From assembly GCF_000485595.1 (NCBI RefSeq), contig NW_014577262.1, positions 141,545 to 164,061 on the forward strand: a stretch of 22,517 nt of DNA, read 5' to 3'. A model generated the notes under the pieces. That model had not been told where the DNA came from, did not search any database, and was given only the letters and a program-made list of their open reading frames with translations. Positions 1 to 9,200 of this stretch are shown here, piece by piece. This stretch comes from Priapulus caudatus (Eukaryota > Priapulida > Priapulimorpha > Priapulimorphida > Priapulidae). How positions within the stretch are numbered: position 1 is the first letter of the stretch; each line of letters opens with the position of its first letter. The position numbers were made by a program, and so were the translations under genes.

Positions 1-56
<56 letters not shown>
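1..56. repeat. (AG)n microsatellite
   Basis: An uninterrupted AG dinucleotide run that is cut by the window edge, so its full length is unknown. A second, longer AG tract lies near position 19480. Confidence 0.97.
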
Positions 57-58
<2 letters not shown>

Positions 59-1080
59 CAGCGGGCATCTGCAAGTGAAAGACTCCCTCCGTCTTTGTTT
101 CTCCCTTACTTCTTTCATAGCGCTATGCGATGCGTTCTGAAATATCTAGTACCGAACATCATCGCTAGAGCGGTCAGTCGCGAGTGCTTAGACATTGTGT
201 GTTTTGCTTAGCTCAAGGGTATCACAATAGATGTGGGCTAAGCTGTAAATGGGCCAGCTACGACCCAATTCATCCCGATAATCATTTTACTTCGCCAGTA
301 ACTTGGCACGGTCACGCCCAGCTGTTATTGTCATGCACACAGCCGTGACACACGCTGACAGACGTCACGCACGTACGCACACATGCGCACTCACACACGC
401 CGTGCATACGTTTACACGCGCACGATCTATCGTATATAGGCTAGACGGGTGGCTGGTGTTTTGCATTCATGATGTCACTTATAACCGATCATCCTTTACA
501 TGCACCAAACGTTTTTTGCACAGACGGGGAGAGGTAGTGAGTTATTTCAAGCAGGGTAATATCCTAACTCTCGATTATAAGGATAAAAGTTTTATAGTTT
601 GTTTGATGTTTACTTGAATAAAAATGGCGATTACTTAATTCTGAATTTAATCGCCCATCGTTTGATGATCCTAATCGCTTCAATTCTACTTTAGGTATTG
701 TCGCCATTCGTGCGTTAAACCTGTTGATCTAATTGCAAAATTAAAAGTATGAAGACAAAATATTCTGAAGCACTTCTATGAAGCAGTATTCCTTGGCTGT
801 TGCGATCGCGTCAGGTTACACACTTAAAATAATTTGAGGTTCAATGACATAATTACATCGAATAAATGTGAATTGCTTTTGGTATCACTAGCGCAGTCAC
901 TTGGCAATATTTGGCCAACAGTAAACGATCGGTACTAAAATTGCGGTGAAAGTGTGCGGTAAGTTTTTGTGATTTTTTTGTGTTGGAATGTGCGCTTTTT
1001 TACCATGTGTAGCATAAAGAAAAAAATGATCTCGACATCTTGGATAAAAAATACATTATGATAAGGACTATAATAGATAA
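57..1080. other. AT-rich intergenic stretch, no gene seen
   Basis: I find no exon with a recognisable product here. The open frame at 303-617 (+) has biased, low-complexity His/Thr/Arg content arising from an ACAC/ACGC-rich stretch. There is no splice support, no poly(A) context and no family resemblance. Confidence 0.6.
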
Positions 1081-1097
1081 TCGTGTTGCAGATGATG

Positions 1098-1161
1098 ATG
1101 CAGATGATGACTGTTGTTGTTGTTATTATTATTATTATTGTTGGTGTTGTTGATGATGATT

Positions 1162-1226
<65 letters not shown>

Positions 1227-1254
1227 AATTATTATTATTACTATTATTATTATG
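1098..1254. repeat. Compound trinucleotide microsatellite (GTT/ATT/GAT)
   Basis: Blocks of GTT, ATT and a long GAT run are followed by ATT again. The apparent poly-Asp and poly-Ile/Asn frames on the two strands are products of this repeat and not genes. Confidence 0.95.
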
Positions 1255-1445
1255 TTCATGGTAATATAACGATGATGTGTACGATGACGAAGACAATGGC
1301 GTGCCTGTCGTCGCGACAGTGAAACCGACGAACCTTCACGAAAAACTTAACACGCTGTTGTTTAAGGACGAAAAACATCGATAACTGAAAAGTCAAAAAC
1401 CTTACAGATACAGTAAACACCCGCATAAAAGAACCCGTGAACATG

Positions 1446-2686
1446 TTTCAGGCTGAAGTGGTTCTTATATATATGGTACATAGTGAGAAATCAGCCTGAA
1501 GAGGTTCTTAAAAAGGTTCTTAATGTGGGGGGGGGGATATTGTGTACATTATCGTACTATACAATATTGTATAGTTTCAGAAAATATTCACACCATCCTT
1601 TCCCTCAATCCTCTGTATCGGCAAAATCAAGCCCCAACATTTACTGGAAAGTGAGGCAAAATACCCCCTGGAAAATCCAATCCTCCCGTGAGGAGGTATT
1701 AATATTATCTGGAACTACATGTTGGTTTCCAATGGTGAGCACACATACTTGAATTGCCCCAGTTTGCTCTAATTTTCGGCATTTTTTTATATAAGAACCT
1801 GTTTAATTTATCAGGTTGAAGAGGTTCTTACGAATATATTATATGATATATATGAATATACGCGAGGAAACTTAATTTTCTACCAATAAGAAATTCCGTG
1901 CACAAGCACGCGCTGACGACGGTAAAATCGTAGCCGCCTGATACTGGTTGCTGTAGGTTTCTTTATTCAGGGTATCACCTTGTTTGTCACGCGCGTATTC
2001 GCTCGACCAAGACCGAACTCAAAAACTTGCACAGTTAATGATTGCTGCGTGAGATGCCCGTGCTTTCAGGCTGAAGTGGTTCTTATATATATGGTACATA
2101 GTGAGAAATCAGCCTGAAGAGGTTCTTAAAGAGGTTCTTAATTGGGGGGGGGAATATTGTGTACATTATCGTACTATACAATATTGTATAGTTTCAGAAT
2201 ATATTCACACCATCCTCTCTCTCAATTCTCTGTATCGTCAAAATCAAACCCCAACATTTACTGGAAAGTGAGGTAAAATACCCCCTGGAAAATTTAATCC
2301 TCCTGTGAGGAGGTATTAATATTATTTGGAACTACATGTTGTTGGTTTCCAAATAGTGTAGCACACATACTTGAATTGCCCCAGTTTGCTCTAATTTTCG
2401 GCATTTTTTTATATAAGAACCTGTTTAATTTATCAGGTTGAAGAGGTTCTTACGAATATATTATATGATATATATGTATATACGTGAGGAAACTTAATTT
2501 TCTACTAATAAGAAATTCCGTGCACAAGCACGCGCTGACGACGGTAAAATCGTAGCCGCCTGATACTGGTTGCTGTAGGTTTCTTTATTCAGGGTATCAC
2601 CTTGTTTGTCACGCGCGTATTCGCTCGACCAAGACCGAACTCAAATACTTACACAGTTAATGATTGTTGCGTGAGACGCCCGTGCT
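1446..2686. repeat. Tandem duplication, two ~620-bp units
   Basis: The unit starting at 1446 is repeated from 2064 (offset 618) with only scattered substitutions and small indels, including its G-run and the TTTATATAAGAACCTG segment. Copy 2 ends near 2686. Each unit carries three direct copies of a 19-nt motif, CAGGCTGAAGTGGTTCTTA or close variants: 1449-1467, 1492-1510 and 1812-1830 in copy 1; 2067-2085, 2110-2128 and 2434-2452 in copy 2. Each unit also has one inverted TAAGAACCTG. Neither unit has a credible ORF. The arrangement looks like nested non-autonomous elements copied by unequal exchange or tandem insertion. Confidence 0.9.
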
Positions 2687-2716
2687 CGTGCACGGAATTT
2701 CTTATTGGTAGAAAGT
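1874..2716. mobile_element. Terminal-inverted-repeat element spanning the duplication
   Basis: The left end (TTCTACCAATAAGAAATTCC and onward through GTGCAC, about 1877-1910) is found inverted at about 2684-2713. The inverted match is roughly 30 bp. A second left-type end, with one substitution (CTACTAAT), lies at about 2496-2528. Only one right end exists, after copy 2. The ends and the absence of coding capacity fit a small DNA transposon. No target-site duplication was resolved and the superfamily is unknown. Confidence 0.6.
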
Positions 2717-2720
2717 AAAT

Positions 2721-3300
2721 ATTTTCTCCCACCTTCATTGCTCTTGTCCTCCGATCTTCTCGACTCGTTACGACTTGGCAATGTTTAAACAAAAAACGAA
2801 AACTCACTCTACACATCATCTGAAGGCCAGTGGAGTGAAAAAGTACAAATCTAAATATATATATAAAGCGATCAGTGTGGATCGACGAGAGAAAGTAGGT
2901 GGGATATCGGCGGAAAAAGCGTAGGTGAGCGGACAAAGCACCCGTTGTTTTCCACCCGTAAATAATCACAACAACTGGAGCAGTCCCCCGCTAGTGTTAC
3001 ACCGCGCTGAGGATTTGCGTCCATAGGTTTTTGGTTAAAAGCACAATTTCATGGCCAGGCTGTGTGCGCTTCGCCGCTGCGTAGTTCGCGTCCCCCCAGC
3101 GCTGCCCTAGAGCCATAGACGAGCGTGCAGCGACACTAATAGGTGAGAGAAAAGTGGCCCCATGCAGCAACAATGCCGTGTCCTTCTGTTCTCGTTTCTT
3201 TTGCATTCGGCGGCAAATTCGCGATATGAAAATAAAAGTATGAAATCTCCGACATTGCAGATTAAGGGGGCCCTTTCGCAAAAGCAGGTCACCGATTGTT
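2721..3300. other. Unassigned region upstream of the secreted-protein gene
   Basis: Upstream flank of the first gene. The minus-strand frames at 2649-2969 and 2997-3281 resemble no family I know and show no splice or poly(A) support. Proximal control elements of the next gene probably lie here, but none can be named from sequence alone. Confidence 0.4.
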
Positions 3301-3310
3301 GGCGCCTCTC

Positions 3311-3345
3311 ATATAAGCGTGGCGGCGGAGAGCCCCGCAGTCAGT
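3311..3345 (+). promoter_or_regulatory. TATA box and initiator of the secreted-protein gene
   Basis: An ATATAAG box at 3311-3317 lies about 31 bases before an arthropod-style initiator TCAGTG (A at about 3343). A short leader follows and ends in a strong donor, TAG|GTAAGT, at 3403/3404. The spacing is that of a focused TATA/Inr core promoter, which suits an abundantly expressed tissue-specific gene. The start site is inferred; no transcript data are available. Confidence 0.65.
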
Positions 3346-3403
3346 GCAAGCAATCGGGAACATAACATCTCTGTTTAGGACCGATCGTTAGCAGACCTCA
3401 TAG
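3343..3403 (+). other. Non-coding 5' UTR exon 1 of the secreted-protein gene
   Basis: Predicted leader exon from the initiator to the donor TAG|GTAAGT. It has no ATG in frame with the protein. It would be joined across a 756-nt intron to the acceptor TTTCAG at 4159, four bases before the start codon at 4164. Confidence 0.6.
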
Positions 3404-4106
3404 GTAAGTCACTCCGCGCTGACATTGCTGTTCATCAGTAAGCGCCTTGCTAGTTATTTTTTCTCGCTACTAACTCGATCGTAATGGGACCGGCACAGGC
3501 AGACTTGTAAATATGCAATTCGAATAACCAGGACTAAATAATCAAAATCCAAATAGACTTGCCAGTTTGAATTTACCGCGTTTAGTGATAATATGGCATA
3601 CAAAATGCATCGTGCAGCACCTCTTCCTGCAGCAGTTACTTTAGACAGAATTGAATCGTAACGCATAGGTTGTGCGTTGAAGTTGGAATCACGCACGTGC
3701 GAGCTTTGGGTCAACCAGTGGGTTGCACCGCGAAGTTACACTACACACAGCCCGTCTCTCTGCTATGAATAGGATTGTAAGATTTCTACTTTAGATAATC
3801 AAGAACAGCGTAGAAAGGATAATGTTAAATATTTGGAACCTTTCGCTCTAATTTAGTAGTTATAGCAATATTAAAACCTATCTATGAATAACGACTACAA
3901 AGCTGTGCTGTGATCGATTACGATGAATTGCACACGTGCCGCTGACTTCCGGACTAGTAGCTTTGAGGGTTGTCCGCTCACAGTCAAGAATTTCCCCGGG
4001 TTGCTGCTGTCGCCAACTTATGCCGAAAAATGCTATAAACAATTTATATAACTGTGAAAATCACTTTCTATTTTTCATAATTATTAGCGCTAGACCGCGA
4101 ACGATG

Positions 4107-4120
4107 CCGCCACCTGGCGG
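4107..4120 (-). promoter_or_regulatory. CTCF-like core motif
   Basis: On the minus strand this reads CCGCCAGGTGGCGG, which fits the bilaterian CTCF core CCDSNAGRKGGCDS at every position. It sits in intron 1 of the secreted-protein gene, about 40 bases before the exon 2 acceptor. It is a motif match only; occupancy is unknown. Confidence 0.35.
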
Positions 4121-4163
4121 ACACCCGACGAAAACGCACACATGTGATTTACATTTCAGAAAA

Positions 4164-5091
4164 ATGAAGATCGCAGCAGCAGTTGTGTTGGCGGTGGTGG
4201 TTGGTGTGGCAACGGCTGAAGGTTATGGCCGCAGCCAGCAGTTCCAGGCATCCGTACCAGTCCAAAGCAGCGGCGGCTACGGAAGCCAGAGCGTGAAAGT
4301 TACAGAAGCACCAGGCTACTTCACGACGTCCAGGTAAACACATAAGTAGCAGTACCGCCGTGTGTCCACTGCCTTCCACTGAGTTTATACAATATATTTT
4401 ATATTATTTTTATGTAATTATTTATTTTTTGTTTTAATCGAATTTCCAAGTACTCATTCCAAAAAATATCGCTTACGTATCACGTGGTTCAACTAGGGCA
4501 ATGAACTCTCTAAATGAACTTTTTAACCAAGTAATATTAGAAAATTTGCGGCATTTATTAGTAAAGGTATAATTATACGCCATAACAATGACCTGTTATT
4601 AATAATAATAATAATAATCATTTAAGTTGTGATAAATAATGAGATGTCTGATGCAATTCCAAGGTACGGTCCGTTCGTCAGCGGAGGTCTTCGCGGTCAT
4701 GGAGACAGAAGCAGCTCCCTGGCCTTCCAGAGAAAAGGCCATGCCACCGGATCGCTGTTCTCGCGAGATAATGCGGACGCAACTGAAACCGCCAAGAAAT
4801 CTCGCGGTTATGAATACAGATACAGGTACGCGGCGCATGCGCATTGCTTGCGTGTGAATCATCATTACCAATATATGCATATACTTAATATATATATGTA
4901 TATATATATATATTTATATATACATAACTAAGTAACTAATTACACGCGATTACGAGAACAACGCGCGCGCGCACACAAAATCATACCCACGACGCACTCA
5001 CACGCAAGCACGCGCGCACGCACGCACGCACACACACACGCGCTCCCACAAACCACACTTACGCACGAACGCTATACACGCATATATACAT

Positions 5092-5137
<46 letters not shown>

Positions 5138-5445
5138 CAGGTATTGCTACTGACGCTATCATGCCGCGCATTAGCGTATTATATGTAGTTTGAATCACCC
5201 AAGTAAGAATGCATTGTCGTGCCTACAGAGAGGGACACGAGTACACTCAGCCAAAGACCCTGTATCACTACGACATCGAGGAGCCCATCTGGGGATTCGC
5301 TGACGTCGACAACGTCTACAAAGGAAATGGAGGACAACAAGCACAGACAGGCTATGGACAGCAGCAGCCACAGCCACAGCCACAGCAGGGATACGGTCAG
5401 CAGCAGCAGCAGCAGCAGCAGCATCAGGGATACGGTCGCCAATAG
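4164..5445 (+). CDS. Secreted Gly/Tyr/Gln-rich protein, 182 aa, unrecognised
   Basis: Coding exons are 4164-4333, 4664-4825 and 5229-5445, total 549 nt. All junctions are GT/AG with matching phase: TCC AG|G TAC, then TAC AG|A GAG. The start follows acceptor TTTCAG by four bases and opens a clear signal peptide, MKIAAAVVLAVVVGVATA, with likely cleavage before EGYGRSQQ. The mature protein has three parts: a Gly/Ser/Tyr/Gln stretch; a charged middle (RYGPFVSGGLRGHGDR to the basic-aromatic run GYEYRYRREGHEY); and an acidic-aromatic segment (HYDIEEPIWGFADVDNVYKG) before a C-terminal tail of GYG units separated by poly-Gln and Gln-Pro. There is no cysteine-framework, chitin-binding or enzymatic motif. 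Composition suggests an extracellular structural, cuticle, mucus or adhesive protein, but that is inference only. Exon 3 is a multiple of three flanked by phase-2 introns, so it could be skipped without a frameshift. The gene model is firm; the function is unknown. Confidence 0.85.
4826..5228 (+). repeat. Intron 3 packed with (TA)n, (CA)n and CGCA repeats
   Basis: TA-rich runs at about 4885-4925 and 5089-5133 bracket a purine/pyrimidine-alternating CGCG/CACA/CGCA block at about 4960-5045. Nearly the whole intron is alternating purine-pyrimidine sequence, which is prone to slippage and to Z-DNA or cruciform formation. The small frames called across it are repeat artefacts. Confidence 0.85.
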
Positions 5446-5744
5446 GTGACTTTCCCAATGCTAACGACGACACTAGAATATGCATGAAAAGGAAACTGAA
5501 CCTGAGATGTAACGACGAATTCTTCAAATGAAGAACGTCGAAAACTAATGAGAACGCCTCCTGGCATGAGCGAGATGTTGCGAACGTAGTTGTAATTATA
5601 GCATAGTATTTTTCTCTCATTGAAATGGCCTTGTACGTTGTCACAATTGCTTATACACCATCCCCATTACGCATATACACTACACTATGCATGTGCTAAG
5701 TCTGTGATGTTTGGTTTTGTAAGATAAACTTGTGTATTATAACT

Positions 5745-5750
5745 AATAAA
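5745..5750 (+). terminator. Poly(A) signal of the secreted-protein gene
   Basis: AATAAA lies 300 bases after the stop codon and is followed within about 20-60 bases by TGTA/GTGT-rich sequence. This gives a 3' UTR of about 320 bases. Confidence 0.75.
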
Positions 5751-5774
5751 GCATGACTGTAAATGCATATGTAG

Positions 5775-6281
5775 GACCGTGTATATCTTGTATATCCGTG
5801 TATGTAGGACCGTTGCCTGGTATATATTTGCCGTTATTTCACACAGAATGTAGAACAGTCACTGCAGCTGACTGAACTCTACATGAAAGCAGAGTAAACC
5901 AAATTAAATGAACAACATGAAAATATAACCCGTGGGGGTCACCAAGAGAATGTCAGTGGAATGGAACAAAAGTAGCTTGCGATATCGAACCCATTGCTTC
6001 TTACTATTCCCACTTATTGTAGATACTACGTTCACAAGTCAGACAATCAGCTTAGTTTTATTCGTGTGCATTTTCTCCACGAGCTAGCTATATGAACCTA
6101 GGAATCATAAGCCCAACGTATAACTTGTTATTAACAGTAACAACGAGTATGTAGCGCATGTATAGAAACAATAACGAGAAAAGATACGAAGTAATAACAA
6201 CGTATTGGCTTAAAAGTCTATCATACACGTGTTACCCTCAAAATTGCAGTTATCAGCGAACATTTAAAATTAATATTTACC
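5775..6281. other. Intergenic region upstream of shugoshin, no exon seen
   Basis: The stretch between the poly(A) region of the first gene and the tentative first shugoshin exon. The shugoshin promoter presumably lies here, but I see no TATA box or CpG cluster. Confidence 0.4.
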
Positions 6282-9200
6282 ATGCAAAACTGTAGTGAAA
6301 GCCTCTCAAGTAATATGTAGAGGTTAGAAGCGATTGGCAGCGGTAGTCTTACAATAAGTTTGTTATTACAACGCTACTAGTGATACCATGCGTTATGCTA
6401 GCGCCAATTCTAAACTTAGGAGTAACATCTAATCTCACACTGGCCGAAATCCCAAGCTCTATCTTAACCACAGACACCATCACAAATGTAAGCATTACCC
6501 TAACGTAATCCTAAACCCTAAGCCTAACCCTAAATCTTACAGCTACTCTTAACCTTATATAACGTTGCCACTAGCGATAAAATTTATTCACATATTGATA
6601 GAATATTTACAAGTTGAAAACTATGCAAAACACTGTTAAAACCGTGTCATACTCTTCTCTATTATGCACTCTTGATTATATAAATATTTGCATTTATTCT
6701 ACCTCTGAATGTTTCAAACTAGACAATTGAATTTTTTACCATTTTAGTTGGAATATATATGTTTTTTTTAGTAGCCAATTCATCATTAGTACAGCAGAGT
6801 CTGAAATCGAATAACAGAGCACTGGCCAAAGCTTTGGAGCAAGGGCGCAGAGACTTGCATCAGCTGAGGAACAGTTATACAGAACTTCAGCATGAAAATC
6901 AAGTGAGTATTATCACAGTTCTTCAGATACTCTGAACTGTAATACAAATCATACACTTGTACATGTTTGTAAGCATTGTAAATGTAGCTAATGAATTATA
7001 TCTATTTCATTCAAATTTCTCTCTCAATCGATCTTACAGGAGCTTGTAATCAAGGTCACTACATTGGAGAGAATTGTTGGCATGGACTACGACGTGCTTG
7101 ATGAGATTATTAATGAGCGTATATCCGTAAGTAAATCCCAGTAATTAAAGACAATTTTTGTCTCCTCATCTCATCATTGGAATCAGGAAAGGGTTTATGC
7201 CATTGCTTCAGCATGTTAATGTTCATACCAGAAAATAATTAAAAGTTGAGGAGTTACAATCAGCTATCTTAATACTATCAACAGGAGACATGTAGGCAGA
7301 AAAGTCAAGAATAACTCATCTCTCTCAGTTTGACTGAAAATAGACAGTTCCTACTTTACTATAGATTTGAGATTAGATAGGTCGGCGCAGCTATCAATGG
7401 GTGAAGCTGAATCTATCATGATATGTGCTGCGTGTGAATGTGTTGACCACGCTTCCTAGCTGACTGCCATACTGCATCCTTGCAGGTAATACAGCGCAAT
7501 GCCAAGCTCGTGATTAGGAAGATTGGCTCCAGTCTCCTGACGGCCGCCGACGAGCTACAGGAGTTGGAACGTGTGTGTGTAAAGAACAGTCGAGACTCCA
7601 CGTCCAGTACTACCAGCCGACAGCGCCCCTCCACGGCATCTAGTGAAGACAGTCGCTCACTGGGTGGTCGCCTGCCGAGCGATGGACCTCAGATGTAAGG
7701 CCACAATTAATAAAATATTTGTTTGCCCTCACCCGACCCAGGCTGAAAAGTTTGGGTAGGTAGGTAGGCTTTTTTTTGAGAGAGGGGGTCTTTTTACAAA
7801 TTCAGCATGGTGTCTACATGCTCGGGTGTGCTTGTGTGGAGATACCTTTTATGTTGAATGTTTGTTTTGCTTGGTACATATAATGTATTGCCTACAGATT
7901 TATATAAAGATAATGTACAGTGATGCAATTTGTAAAAAAAAAAGAATGGGAAAGATCAATAAAATTTTTTGAGTCAGCCCCTTTTTGGCGGGTCGGTCGG
8001 TTAAGGGCAAACAAACAATATTTTTATTATGGCCTAAGCCGATCACGGCGGGTACTGACGGGGTTCAGTTCGAATTTCGCAATCAATGATCGCTTGCACC
8101 CGACCGATCATTGATTGATCGTAATAGGTTTATCACGTTGATTTGCCCTGTTATTAAGCATGGTGGTGATGGTTGCAGTTTTTTTTAACGATAGGTTGTT
8201 TGTTTTTATAATTGATTTTAACTAATGGGTTCATGCAATCAATCGAATAATAATTACGATTAATATTATGGAGACATCACTAATAGTGGGCATGTAGATT
8301 TCCTTGCAGCATATTCACAGTGTTGTCTGCTAGGATTGAACTGCCAAATTTCGATATTTTTATCAATTGAGGTATCTGCCTGGCTCGATTGTGAGGGAGC
8401 TCTGGCCAATCAGTGCTTTAATATGACAGTCTACAAACAATTCTTGACAAAAATGTACTGCTAAAATTTTGACCTACTCTAAACACAAACTGTGTTTGGT
8501 TGACCGACCTAGCAGTAGTATCTGTAAGGGTGTGGTTATCTTGTGCAGGGGGGGGGGGGGTTGATTCCAGCTGTGCATGTGTATATAACGTTATGTGATT
8601 CCTTCTTCCAGAAGCATTTATGGCCAAAATCACAAGCCGTGCCCGCTGCCTTCATATGTCACTGCTCGTAAAGTTAACCCCGTGCTAAGCAAGCATGATG
8701 CCGGAAGGAAGGGCGATGACGCGTCGGTAAGTCTCCAACATTCATGGCTGACATGCGAAAAGAATTTTCTATCTACCAAGTATGTTGTGCTATGTTTGGA
8801 ATCAGCTTGTCACATTTTTATGATGCTCTGTAATGCTTATTACACAAAAAAGTTGACTTGTTTTTGGAGTGAAGCTGTATCAGCTGTGATAACTATATTT
8901 TTGCAACCCACTCCCCGCTGACAAACTGGTAAAGTAGTCTAGCTGCCATGATTCCTCATCTTTCTGTGTACAGTTGAATCAAATATCTGTTGATCTAAAA
9001 AACTGGTAAAGGGTTTTATTTATAGTAGACCATGTGGTTTTAAATAATGAAATCAAATATCGTTTTTAAACACTCCATCCTAATCACAATGGCTCTGTGT
9101 TTTTGTCTATTTATGAGTATTTAATTCTGAAAAAGCGATTCCATGTTATTTCCAAATAAGGTTTATAATATAAGTTCGTAACTTACACGTGTGGGTAAGG

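Noticed and set aside
303-617. 104-codon + strand frame
   Set aside because: Composition comes from ACAC/CGCA-rich sequence; there is no splice support or family resemblance.
1446-2686. Long terminal repeats of a retrotransposon
   Set aside because: The two units are directly adjacent with no internal region, primer-binding site or gag/pol frame.
2997-3281. 94-codon minus-strand frame upstream of the first gene
   Set aside because: No recognisable motif, and another frame overlaps it in the same place.
3936-4163. Upstream extension of the secreted protein in one open frame
   Set aside because: It would place the signal peptide internally. The TTTCAG acceptor just before ATG 4164 and the leader exon at 3343-3403 explain the region better.
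8040-8100. Possible tRNA (B-box-like AGTTCGAATTTCG)
   Set aside because: No matching A box, acceptor stem or anticodon arm could be drawn.
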